Source of the DNA: an uncultured Spirochaetaceae bacterium
GTDB taxonomy: Bacteria > Spirochaetota > Spirochaetia > Treponematales > Treponemataceae
Assembly: GCA_902797305.1 (NCBI GenBank)
Contig: CADBSK010000004.1
Coordinates: 1 to 64,000 of the forward strand
Direction: 5' to 3'
Length of the DNA: 64,000 nt
Of this stretch, positions 44,621 to 51,937 are shown piece after piece. Below the pieces are notes generated by a model, which worked only from the letters and a program-made list of their open reading frames with translations, searched no databases and was not told where the DNA came from. The translations under genes and the position numbers were made by a program. Position 1 is the stretch's first letter. Every line of letters starts with the position of its first letter.

Positions 44621-44884
44621 CTACATCTTGCTTATCATATTAAAAAGATGAATTGTATATTCTCTTAAATGAGTAAACATCCACCCGCTCAAGAGAGCCA
44701 GCACAACGAGAATTACAATAAGTTTAGGAAGAAAAGTTAAAGTCTGCTCTTGAATTTGTGTAACAGCCTGAAAAATAGCAACAATGAGACCTATAACTAA
44801 TGCAGCAGTCAAAACTGGTAAAATTAGATAAAAAACTTCAATAATTCCACCACGCATTAGTTGAATAATTTGTCCTATACTCAT
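44621..44884 (-). CDS. fliQ: flagellar export protein FliQ
   Basis: 87 aa, the standard length, with two membrane helices: GIIEVFYLILPVLTAALVIGLIVAIFQAVTQIQEQTLTFLPKLIVILVVLALLSGWMF. The IFQAVTQIQEQTLTFLPK loop is diagnostic of the FliQ/SpaQ family. It surrounds FliP in the export gate. It lies 22 bases after fliP, with AGGGAGG-like sequence before its ATG (GGGAGGAAAAG). Confidence 0.94.
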   Translation of the reverse strand: MSIGQIIQLMRGGIIEVFYLILPVLTAALVIGLIVAIFQAVTQIQEQTLTFLPKLIVILVVLALLSGWMFTHLREYTIHLFNMISKM

Positions 44885-44906
44885 TCTTTTCCTCCCTTAT
44901 TAATGT

Positions 44907-45725
44907 TTAATGAACAACCGATGTAAATAATTGAGTTGTCAACAAGCCCCATCCATCTACCAAAACAAAAAGCATCAATTTAAATGGCATAGATATTTGC
45001 ACAGGAGGCAGCATCATCATACCCATACTCATTAAGATGCTGGCAACGACCATATCAATAATAATAAATGGAATATATAAAATTATTCCTATTTTAAAAG
45101 CTACTGTAAGTTCATGCAAAATATACGAAGGAATCATTACATGAGTTGGAATATCTTTCCAATCGTTAGGCTTATCAAGTTTTGCCATATTCATAAACAT
45201 TTTTAAATATGACTGACCACTTGAATCACTTAACTGAACCGCCATAAAATCTCTGATTGGCTCCATAGCTTCAGGGATAGCCTGTTCTAGACCTATTTTT
45301 CCATCACTCATAGGCTTATATGCATTATTATATATAGAAGTAAACGTAGGCCACATAATATAGAGAGTCATAAAAAAAGCGATACCGTTCAATATTGCAG
45401 TTGGAGGTACCTGCTGCAATGATAAAGCTCTTTTTATAAAGTCCAAAACGATAGAAAATCTTAAAAAACAAGTGACTAAAAGAAGAAGGCTTGGTGCTAA
45501 ACTTAAAACAGTTAATATAATCAATAGTCTGACACTAAAGGCAACTTCGCGCCCTGTTCTAGGCTGAGTTATCTCAACTGAAATATTAGGAACTTCAACA
45601 GGTCTGATAGTTCTACCCTGCTCTGTAGTTCCATTTGTAGAACCATTAGGAAACCTGTTTTGAGAAAACGCAGGAGTTAAAAAAGTTATTATTAAAATAA
45701 AGGCAGCAAAAAACTTATTCTTCAT
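44907..45725 (-). CDS. fliP: flagellar export protein FliP
   Basis: 272 aa from the ATG at 45725, where MKNKFFAAFILIITFLTPAFSQ forms the expected cleavable signal; upstream in-frame starts would fall deep inside fliO. AGAGGG lies 12 bases upstream. RLLIILTVLSLAPSLLLLVTCFLRFSIVLDFIKRALSLQQVPPTAILNGIAFFMTLYIMWPTF and MVVASILMSMGMMMLPPVQISMPFKLMLFVLVDGWGLL are conserved FliP helices. It is the core of the export channel. The N-terminal periplasmic stretch before the first helix (about 50 residues, GSTNGTTEQGRTIRPVE) is longer than in enterobacteria. Confidence 0.94.
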   Translation of the reverse strand: MKNKFFAAFILIITFLTPAFSQNRFPNGSTNGTTEQGRTIRPVEVPNISVEITQPRTGREVAFSVRLLIILTVLSLAPSLLLLVTCFLRFSIVLDFIKRALSLQQVPPTAILNGIAFFMTLYIMWPTFTSIYNNAYKPMSDGKIGLEQAIPEAMEPIRDFMAVQLSDSSGQSYLKMFMNMAKLDKPNDWKDIPTHVMIPSYILHELTVAFKIGIILYIPFIIIDMVVASILMSMGMMMLPPVQISMPFKLMLFVLVDGWGLLTTQLFTSVVH

Positions 45726-46356
45726 CGTAAATTCGTTCCCTCTGCTTATTAGACATTTCATTAAATGATTTATTTTGTTCATCAAAAACAGACTTTTCTT
45801 TTGGACCGTTTGGCATAAAAATTTCTAGTACATCAGCAAAAGTTCTTGGCTTTTTAGTGTTCTTTTGCTTGTCCGCATAAAGATTCATCGCATTAATTAA
45901 TTCTTTATCTTCAACTTCAGAAATTAAATTTACGCTGTTATCCGACACCCCAATTAAATATGCTTTATCAATCAAAGTAACTACTTGAACAGATTTACCA
46001 GGTCCAACAGAAACTTTTGCAACTTGTCGTAAAAATTCATCTTTACTGTCATCTAATTTTGCCTGCTTCTTTATGAACCACATAACGCCATAAATAAGGG
46101 CTACAACGATTGCCAATACAACAATCATACGAACAAATAACCAGAAAGAAGAACCAGAAGATCTTCTATTTTCCTCAGAAGGAGTATCCCAATTTTGAAA
46201 AAACTCTTCTTGAGAAGAAGTATTATCAGCAGAATTTTCTGTTTGAACTGTATTTGTATTTATTTCTGTATTCTGTGAATAAGCAGAACAAATACACAAA
46301 GAAAAGGCCAATAAAAAGGCAACCAAAACTTTTTTTAAGTATGTCAATTTTCCCAC
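45715..46356 (-). CDS. fliO: flagellar export accessory protein FliO (FliZ in Borrelia)
   Basis: 213 aa. GTG start assumed; a TTG three codons later is an alternative. N-terminal hydrophobic signal, a polar periplasmic stretch with NTVQTENSADNTSSQEEFF, then one membrane helix (FWLFVRMIVVLAIVVALIYGVMWFIKK) and a cytoplasmic part DEFLRQVAKVSVGPGKSVQVVTLIDKAYLIGVSDNSVNLISEVED that matches the FliO domain. It helps assemble the FliP ring. Its end overlaps fliP by 11 bases. A hairpin in the 64-base gap before it could reduce its transcription relative to fliY. Confidence 0.85.
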   Translation of the reverse strand: MGKLTYLKKVLVAFLLAFSLCICSAYSQNTEINTNTVQTENSADNTSSQEEFFQNWDTPSEENRRSSGSSFWLFVRMIVVLAIVVALIYGVMWFIKKQAKLDDSKDEFLRQVAKVSVGPGKSVQVVTLIDKAYLIGVSDNSVNLISEVEDKELINAMNLYADKQKNTKKPRTFADVLEIFMPNGPKEKSVFDEQNKSFNEMSNKQRERIYDEE

Positions 46357-46370
46357 CCATTATAATAAAA

Positions 46371-46408
46371 AATACATAGGCTTTGAAGTTCCCCAACCTC
46401 AAAGCCTA
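46371..46408 (-). terminator. terminator-like hairpin between fliY and fliO
   Basis: Minus strand: a perfect 10-bp stem TAGGCTTTGA / TCAAAGCCTA (46408-46399 with 46386-46377), 12-base loop, then TGTATTTTTTATT. It sits 12 bases after the fliY stop and before fliO, inside one operon. A TTCAAA (46387-46382) and TATAAT (46364-46359) 17 bases apart follow, overlapping the hairpin arm, so a new promoter for fliO onward could start here. An attenuator with internal restart is possible. Confidence 0.5.
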
Positions 46409-46420
46409 CGGTCTATTTCG

Positions 46421-47632
46421 CTAGTGTAAATCTGAAACTCGTTCCAAAGGAGAAAGAATCTCTGTTACACGAACACCGAAGTTTTCGTCGATAACAACAA
46501 CTTCTCCCTTAGCAATTGGTTTATGATTTACCAGAATATCTACCGGTTCACCGGCTAATTTATCAAGCTCAATAATAGTACCTTCGCCCATACCAAGAAT
46601 ATCTTTAATTTGCTTCTTGGTACGACCGAGCTCTACAGTCATTTCCATTGAAACATCCATAATAAGGTTGATGTTTCCCTGTTCCTGACTCATATTTGCG
46701 CCCTGAAGGTTTGGATACTGAAGATTCTGAACATTAGGAACATTCATTCCCATGTTCTGTCCCATACCCATTCCCATATTAGGCATCATTTGCTGCATAC
46801 CCATATTTGGCATCATCTGCTGCATTCCCATACCGCCCATATTCATACCCATATTAGGCTGCATCATAGGCTGCTGCATTCCCATGCCACCCATATTCAT
46901 ACCCATGTTTGGCTGCATTCCCATGCCGCCGCCCATAGACATATCAGAACCACCAAGAGTATCAAGAGACTCAAGAGAACCAGAATTTCCACCGTAAGCA
47001 TTACTGATTTGTTCTGCAGGTTGACCACCAACAGCTTCCCACAAAGTGTAATTGGTTCCATCTAAAGATACATTATATGTAATTAATGCAAACTGATTCT
47101 GTGGAATTCGAATCATTGCCTTTGGATTACTAACAGCTTCAGGTGAATTACATGCTAAACCAGGGAATTTTCCTGTTTTATCCAATTCCTGAACTTCAGT
47201 ACCAATATGATTCTGTACAAATTCTGAAATACATGACAAAGCCATATCGTCAAAATCTGCATTTTCTTCTTTTGTAATAAGATTTACAAGTTTCTGCGCA
47301 AATTCTGGCGAAAGAACATAAAGGTGATCTCCGGTCATTCCGCTTGAATAATCTGCAGTTACAGAAACAACAACCTCTGGAATTTTAGAAAGAAGTCCAT
47401 CTCTATCAATAACTTCAACAGTTGGAGCACTTCCTGTAAATGTAGCTCCTGTCATACTGTTTAGTTTTTCTATAAATGGATCTTTTATATTTCCTGCAAA
47501 GGTTTTGAGAGCTTCTGAATCAATATGAACAGAAGGCCCACCAGAAACATGGCCAGAGGAATTAAGACCGTCAACAGCAACGCCAGAGAGCAATGCATCA
47601 ATTTCATCCTGAGAAATAGCACCATCACTCAT
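46421..47632 (-). CDS. fliY: flagellar motor switch protein FliY/FliN
   Basis: 403 aa. Residues 1-20 (MSDGAISQDEIDALLSGVAV) repeat the FliM-type start motif. Residues about 40-210 form a CheC/FliM-middle-like domain. Residues about 231-298 are a low-complexity linker made almost only of Met, Gly, Gln, Asn and Pro. Residues about 320-403 are the SpoA/FliN domain (INLIMDVSMEMTVELGRTKKQIKDILGMGEGTIIELDKLAGEPVDILVNHKPIAKGEVVVIDENFGVRV). It is part of the switch complex and C-ring. Overlaps the fliM stop as ATGA. The Met/Gly linker is unusual. Confidence 0.93.
   Translation of the reverse strand: MSDGAISQDEIDALLSGVAVDGLNSSGHVSGGPSVHIDSEALKTFAGNIKDPFIEKLNSMTGATFTGSAPTVEVIDRDGLLSKIPEVVVSVTADYSSGMTGDHLYVLSPEFAQKLVNLITKEENADFDDMALSCISEFVQNHIGTEVQELDKTGKFPGLACNSPEAVSNPKAMIRIPQNQFALITYNVSLDGTNYTLWEAVGGQPAEQISNAYGGNSGSLESLDTLGGSDMSMGGGMGMQPNMGMNMGGMGMQQPMMQPNMGMNMGGMGMQQMMPNMGMQQMMPNMGMGMGQNMGMNVPNVQNLQYPNLQGANMSQEQGNINLIMDVSMEMTVELGRTKKQIKDILGMGEGTIIELDKLAGEPVDILVNHKPIAKGEVVVIDENFGVRVTEILSPLERVSDLH
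46739..46942 (-). repeat. tandem repeats encoding a Met/Gly/Gln-rich linker in fliY
   Basis: Codes for residues about 231-298 of FliY. A unit of about 45 bases encoding QPNMGMNMGGMGMQQ occurs twice, then a shorter unit coding MMPNMGMQQ twice, then variants of NMGMGMGQ. The repeats keep the frame and are built from ATG, GG(N), CAG and AAC/AAT codons. Such DNA is prone to slippage by whole units, so linker length may vary between strains. Confidence 0.85.
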
Positions 47633-48663
47633 AATGTATCATCTCCTTCTACGGAAAGTTCTTCAAATTCCTCCGCAGTAACATCTTCAATTTTTCCAGT
47701 AACTTGAACTGCCATTTTTTTACCAACAACACCTGGCTGGCAGTAAAACTTTTTTCTATTTTCTACACTCAAGGTTAATGGATCACCAACCTTTGTGTTA
47801 GAAAGCCTAACAATATCTCCGACCCTTAATGAAAGAACATCCCGTACAGGAAGATTTATAGTTCCTACCTCAGCAACAACTTCCATATCAACAGTTGAAA
47901 GTTTTTCTTTTAGCGTACCTAAATACTGTGTTGTAGAACTACGACGAACAGAAGAAAACCAGAACTGTGATGAAAGTTTTGAAATAATTGGTTCGATTGT
48001 TAAATAAGGAATACAAAAGTTCATCATTCCTTCTTCATCACCAACTTTGGTTTCTAATGTAATTAAAACGACCATTTCAGAAGGTGGAACAATCTGTGCA
48101 AACTGAGGGTTTGTTTCAATCTGACCAAGACGAGGTCTTAAATCAATTACCTGAGTCCAGGCTTCACGCATATTTGCAAGAATACGAACAATAATCCCTT
48201 CCATTACAGACTGTTCAATATCTGTTAAATCACGATTTTTATTAGAAACTGTAACACCTCGACCACCAAACAGACGGTCAATCATACAAAATGTAATTGC
48301 AGGATCAATTTCCAGTACAGCATTTCCCTTTAACGGGTCCATATTAACAACTGCAAGAGTTGTTGGTGTCGGAATAGAACGAATAAATTCTTCATATGTT
48401 AACTGATCAACTGAAGCAACATGAACATGAACCAAAGAACGAAGCTGTGCAGACAAAGAGGTTGTTGTCAAACGAGCAAAAGTTTCATGCATGTTAGACA
48501 CTGTACGTAACTGTTCCTTAGAGAATTTATCAGGACGCTTAAAGTCATAGATTTTTATTTTACGAGTGTCATTTACAGGTTTAAAATCATCAGTTTCTGT
48601 TTCTCCAGAACTAATGGCTGTGAGAAGCTGGTCAATTTCATCCTGTGACAATACTTCAGTCAT
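47629..48663 (-). CDS. fliM: flagellar motor switch protein FliM
   Basis: 344 aa. N-terminal MTEVLSQDEIDQLLTAISSGE is the CheY-P-binding motif (SQDEIDQLL). KIYDFKRPDKFSKEQLRTVSNMHETFARLTTTSLSAQLRSLVHVHVASVDQLTYEEFIRSIPTPT and FGGRGV are core FliM sequence; the C-terminal SpoA domain is VEVGTINLPVRDVLSLRVGDIVRLSNTKVGDPLTL. It receives the chemotaxis signal and sets rotation direction. It follows fliL by 32 bases. Confidence 0.95.
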   Translation of the reverse strand: MTEVLSQDEIDQLLTAISSGETETDDFKPVNDTRKIKIYDFKRPDKFSKEQLRTVSNMHETFARLTTTSLSAQLRSLVHVHVASVDQLTYEEFIRSIPTPTTLAVVNMDPLKGNAVLEIDPAITFCMIDRLFGGRGVTVSNKNRDLTDIEQSVMEGIIVRILANMREAWTQVIDLRPRLGQIETNPQFAQIVPPSEMVVLITLETKVGDEEGMMNFCIPYLTIEPIISKLSSQFWFSSVRRSSTTQYLGTLKEKLSTVDMEVVAEVGTINLPVRDVLSLRVGDIVRLSNTKVGDPLTLSVENRKKFYCQPGVVGKKMAVQVTGKIEDVTAEEFEELSVEGDDTL

Positions 48664-48695
48664 TTACCGATCCACCTTAATACTTCAAAACAAAA

Positions 48696-49241
48696 TTAAT
48701 TTTCAATAATATCGAGTTGTAAAAATGAAATATCTTTGATTTTTGAAGTACTCAAAATCTCATCATTAATTTCATTTCTTAACTCAATTTTAAGATTTCC
48801 TTCGTTTTGAGGTCTTAATTCTTGAATTGTTTTCTGTGTAAAGTATCGGCGTAAAAAGTCTTTAAGTTCAATACTTCTTTGAGTAATTTCTGTTGAACAA
48901 GCTTTATCATCTTTTTTATAACCCAAAGCTATGTCAACAACAATAGTTGCAGGAATATCATCACTTGATTTTGTACGAATAGAACCCAAAGATGTATACC
49001 AGTCTAAAATTTCTCTCTGAGCTGTATATTCTTCACTTATTGGCAAAACAGTAGCTGTTGTATTATTTGTTCCGGCGATTTTCATTGTAATGAGAACAAT
49101 AACTACAATAAGAATTACTGCTCCAAGCCCAATTGCAACCCATTTTAAAATTGTTGGAATTAATCCGCCTAAACCTTTCTTTTTTGCAGGTGTAACTGAA
49201 GCTGAACCTTCATCCAATCCGTCAAGTCCGTCGTCTGCCAT
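48696..49241 (-). CDS. fliL: flagellar basal-body-associated protein FliL
   Basis: 181 aa. A short cytoplasmic N-terminus rich in Asp and Gly, a single membrane helix (IPTILKWVAIGLGAVILIVVIVLITMKIAG), then a periplasmic domain with TIVVDIALGYKKDDKACSTEITQRSIELKDFLRRYFTQKTIQELRPQNEGNLKIELRNEINDEILSTSKIKDISFLQLDII, the standard FliL fold. It surrounds the stator and supports MotA/MotB function. The ATG is 63 bases after motB; a GGAGG-like GGGAGGGGAAAA precedes it. Confidence 0.92.
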   Translation of the reverse strand: MADDGLDGLDEGSASVTPAKKKGLGGLIPTILKWVAIGLGAVILIVVIVLITMKIAGTNNTTATVLPISEEYTAQREILDWYTSLGSIRTKSSDDIPATIVVDIALGYKKDDKACSTEITQRSIELKDFLRRYFTQKTIQELRPQNEGNLKIELRNEINDEILSTSKIKDISFLQLDIIEN

Positions 49242-49304
49242 TTTCCCCTCCCGGAAAATAAAAAATAACGCTGATGCGTATAAAAATTCATTAAAATTAT
49301 AACA

Positions 49305-50030
49305 CTAAAAGTGTCCCTCGTCTAGAATTATTATATCTACACGACGATTATATGCTCTTTCTTCCGGAGTATCATTTTTATACTTCGGTCTGGTATCTGC
49401 ATATCCGGCGATAGAGAACTTTGACTCACTAACACCATAATCTGCCATATAATGAAGAACATTCATTGCTCTGGAAGCAGATAATTCCCAGTTACTAAGG
49501 AATTTTCCATTAGGATTTACCGGGGTATCGTCAGTATGGCCTTCAATTCTATATCTTCGATTTTTTAATTCAGGACTCTTAAAAAAGTCAGAAAGACGCA
49601 GCAAAGTTTCGCGAGTTTCTTCTATATTTAAATCTGCGCTACCTTCTTCAAAAAAACTGTCAGATGCAAGAGTAATTACAAGCCCTCTCTCGTCACTTGT
49701 AACTGTAATTCTATTTGATTTAACATCTGGAGCAAAAAGACTAACCGCCTTCTTTTTGGCAAGACCAAGAGCCTTTCCTTTTTCCATTGCAGGAAGAGCA
49801 TTGATTGTATTCCCTAAATCGCTTAATCGACCGGCAGACAAAGACATACCACCAGTAGTACTCTCTGTTTCATTCATCTGTAAAGACTGTGTAATCGTAG
49901 CTAATTGAGTAACGTCTACTTCTGTTGGATTATACAACATAACGAAGAAACAAAGCATAAGAGTAATCATGTCACCATAGGTACCTTGCCACGCGGTACT
50001 TGGTTTCTCAGGTTCCTTACTTTTTCCCAT
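49305..50030 (-). CDS. motB: flagellar stator protein MotB
   Basis: 241 aa. The N-terminal [23 protein letters not shown] helix carries the ion-channel aspartate (Asp20). A periplasmic plug region and an OmpA-type peptidoglycan-binding domain follow: [77 protein letters not shown]. It anchors the stator to the cell wall and conducts ions with MotA. 23 bases after motA. The coupling ion cannot be told with confidence from sequence. Confidence 0.95.
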   Translation of the reverse strand: MGKSKEPEKPSTAWQGTYGDMITLMLCFFVMLYNPTEVDVTQLATITQSLQMNETESTTGGMSLSAGRLSDLGNTINALPAMEKGKALGLAKKKAVSLFAPDVKSNRITVTSDERGLVITLASDSFFEEGSADLNIEETRETLLRLSDFFKSPELKNRRYRIEGHTDDTPVNPNGKFLSNWELSASRAMNVLHYMADYGVSESKFSIAGYADTRPKYKNDTPEERAYNRRVDIIILDEGHF

Positions 50031-50053
50031 TTAATCGACCCTTTCCTATTTGA

Positions 50054-50836
50054 CTAATCCTTTAATACATCAGCTTCAATTGCTTTTCTGGTTACAGGAT
50101 CAAGATATGTTAAAAGTTTTTGACCCATGATACGAGGGTTTTCACCAGCTTGAATTGCAAGAACACCTTCAATAACCATTTCTTTAGATCTCATTTCCAT
50201 TGCATTTTGTCCTAAAAGTTTCTGTCCAAGAGGCGTAATGAGCCAGTTAGCCATCATAGAACCGTACAATGTAGTAATCAACGCAACGGCCATGTTAGGA
50301 CCGAGGGAAGATTTATCTTCAAGGTTGTTCAACATACCAATAAGACCAATAACGGTACCCATCATACCAAAACCAGGAGCAAATCCGGCCCACTGGTTGA
50401 TTACGTTAATCCATTTCATATGACGGGCTTCACACTGATTCATTTCGTTTTCCATAATTGTACGGATTACGTTACCATCAGTACCATCAACTACAAGACG
50501 TAACCCATTACGCATAAATGCATCATCAAGGTCATCCAGACCGTCTTCCAAAGCAAGAATACCTTCACGGCGAGCCTTGTTAGACAAATCCATCATCTTG
50601 GATATAATTGATTTTTCTCCAAAATCAGGAATTTTAAAACATTTAAGAATGATTTTAAAAATACCAACTGCTTCTTTGATTGGAGCCATAATAAAGATGG
50701 CCATATAAGAACCACCGATAGTTACAAGAACAGACGGGATATCGATAATACCACCTAAAGTACCACCAGATGTTAAAACCGCCATTACGATTAACGCAGC
50801 ACCACCAATAAAACCTACTATTGTTGCTATATCCAT
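50054..50836 (-). CDS. motA: flagellar stator protein MotA
   Basis: 260 aa with four membrane helices: DIATIVGFIGGAALIVMAVLTSGG, PSVLVTIGGSYMAIFIMAP, WAGFAPGFGMMGTVIGLIGMLNNL and MAVALITTLYGSMMANWLITPLGQKL. The conserved prolines and the cytoplasmic loop with charged residues are as in other MotA proteins. It works with MotB as the stator. It begins directly after the flbD stop. Sequence ends GQKLLTYLDPVTRKAIEADVLKD. Confidence 0.95.
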   Translation of the reverse strand: MDIATIVGFIGGAALIVMAVLTSGGTLGGIIDIPSVLVTIGGSYMAIFIMAPIKEAVGIFKIILKCFKIPDFGEKSIISKMMDLSNKARREGILALEDGLDDLDDAFMRNGLRLVVDGTDGNVIRTIMENEMNQCEARHMKWINVINQWAGFAPGFGMMGTVIGLIGMLNNLEDKSSLGPNMAVALITTLYGSMMANWLITPLGQKLLGQNAMEMRSKEMVIEGVLAIQAGENPRIMGQKLLTYLDPVTRKAIEADVLKD

Positions 50837-51037
50837 TTACAAGACCTCTTGTGTATTAATACCAATTTTTTTTCTATATTGAATTATTCTATCTATGACT
50901 TCAGAAGGAGAATCTTTTAATACAAGTTTTTTTCCAGAAAGCATTGAGAGGGTTAAATCAGGAGTCGACTCCATAGATTCTATCATATGAGGATTTACCC
51001 AGTATTTAGAACCATCTAATTTTGTTACTTCAATCAT
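50837..51037 (-). CDS. flbD: FlbD-family small flagellar protein
   Basis: 66 aa from the ATG at 51037, since the family begins MI(E/K)VT(K/R)L(D/N)G; a further in-frame ATG at 51058 adds seven residues and has no better ribosome binding site. IEVTKLDGSKYWVNPHMIESMESTPDLTLSMLSGKKLVLKDSPSEVIDRIIQYRKKIG covers the whole family. FlbD proteins are conserved beside motA in spirochetes and Firmicutes; their biochemical role is not settled. It is the first gene of the motility operon here and abuts motA. Confidence 0.85.
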   Translation of the reverse strand: MIEVTKLDGSKYWVNPHMIESMESTPDLTLSMLSGKKLVLKDSPSEVIDRIIQYRKKIGINTQEVL

Positions 51038-51092
51038 ACTTTCTATTTTCTCTTGCATTTAAAACATCGTCAAGATATTTTAATTCATTATT

Positions 51093-51121
51093 ATTATAAT
51101 TATAGAAGAACAATTATTCAA
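51093..51121 (-). promoter_or_regulatory. sigma-70 promoter of the flbD-motA motility operon
   Basis: Minus strand: TTGAAT (51121-51116), exactly 17 bases, TATAAT (51098-51093). This is about 55 bases before the flbD ATG at 51037. No sigma-28 or sigma-54 consensus is seen here. That agrees with early, housekeeping control of motor and export genes. Confidence 0.7.
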
Positions 51122-51178
51122 CTTTTAATTTATTATTATAAAAAAAATATAAATTCCAGTTATGCAAAAAATAATTAT

Positions 51179-51219
51179 TGTGAATTGTTATAAATGAGTG
51201 ATAAAATATAATCACGAGG
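51179..51219 (+). promoter_or_regulatory. promoter and ribosome binding site of the two-component operon
   Basis: Two overlapping solutions are seen: TTGTGA (51179-51184)/17/TAAAAT (51202-51207), or TTGTTA (51185-51190)/16/TATAAT (51207-51212). CGAGGT at 51214-51219 is the ribosome binding site for the ATG at 51227, so the first solution leaves it inside the transcript. It is back-to-back with the flbD promoter, about 60 bases away. Confidence 0.5.
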
Positions 51220-51226
51220 TATATTT

Positions 51227-51937
51227 ATGAATCCAAAACCAACAATTGCAGTAATCGAAGATGTGCCAGAGATGGCAAACCTAATTCAAATGTATCTTAC
51301 AAAAAGTGAAATGGATGTAAATGTATATAGCAATGCAGAAGATGCCCTTGCTTATCTGGAAAAGAACACTCCTCCTTCTTTGTTTATTCTTGATTTGAAC
51401 CTTCCGGGAATGAGCGGATTTGACTTCTTAAATAAAATCAGAAATGAAATGTCCATCAAAACTCCTATTGTTATAGTTTCAGCTCGTGACGCAGATGAAG
51501 ATGTAATTAAAGGTTTGAATATTGGAGCTGATGAATTTGTTACAAAGCCATTTTCACCAAAAGTTTTAGTTGCAAAAGTTCAGGCCATTCTTAGACGTCA
51601 TGCAGTTTCAACTGCAGCAGCAGAAGAATGCATTAATTTTGGTGAATATACAATCCTTCTAAACAGTAATGTCCTTAAAAAAGGAACAGAAAAAATTCCT
51701 CTTTCAACTAAGGAATATGCTGTTCTCGAATTTATTGTCAAAAATGCCGGAGAAACTCTTTCACCAGAAGTGATTTTCCAAAACGTATGGAAAACTGAAT
51801 TTGGTGACTTAACAGCTGTTGCAGTTTATGTTCAGAGACTTAGAAAGAAGATTGAAGAAGATCCTGCTTCTCCAACCTATATTAAAACAGTATTCGGTCA
51901 AGGATACTCTTTCAACAAGGAATCTATTCATAACTAA
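51227..51937 (+). CDS. OmpR-family response regulator
   Basis: 236 aa. Receiver domain: IAVIEDVPEM (acidic pocket Glu11/Asp12), phosphoacceptor Asp56 in SLFILDLNLPGMSG, and Lys in FVTKPFSPKVLVAKVQAIL. The C-terminal winged helix has ILLNSNVLKKGTEKIPLSTKEYAVLEFIVKNAGETLSPEVIFQNVWKTEFGDLTAVAVYVQRLRKKIEEDP and YIKTVFGQGYSF. It is a DNA-binding transcription factor activated by the kinase in the next gene, which starts at its stop (TAATG). It lies divergent to the motility operon, which makes control of that operon possible but not shown. Confidence 0.92.
   Translation: MNPKPTIAVIEDVPEMANLIQMYLTKSEMDVNVYSNAEDALAYLEKNTPPSLFILDLNLPGMSGFDFLNKIRNEMSIKTPIVIVSARDADEDVIKGLNIGADEFVTKPFSPKVLVAKVQAILRRHAVSTAAAEECINFGEYTILLNSNVLKKGTEKIPLSTKEYAVLEFIVKNAGETLSPEVIFQNVWKTEFGDLTAVAVYVQRLRKKIEEDPASPTYIKTVFGQGYSFNKESIHN

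Noticed and set aside
46752-46997. Ile/Pro/Cys repeat frames on the plus strand opposite fliY
   Set aside because: They mirror the Met/Gly tandem repeat of FliY and have no support of their own. The repeat also has no spacer structure, so it is not a CRISPR array.
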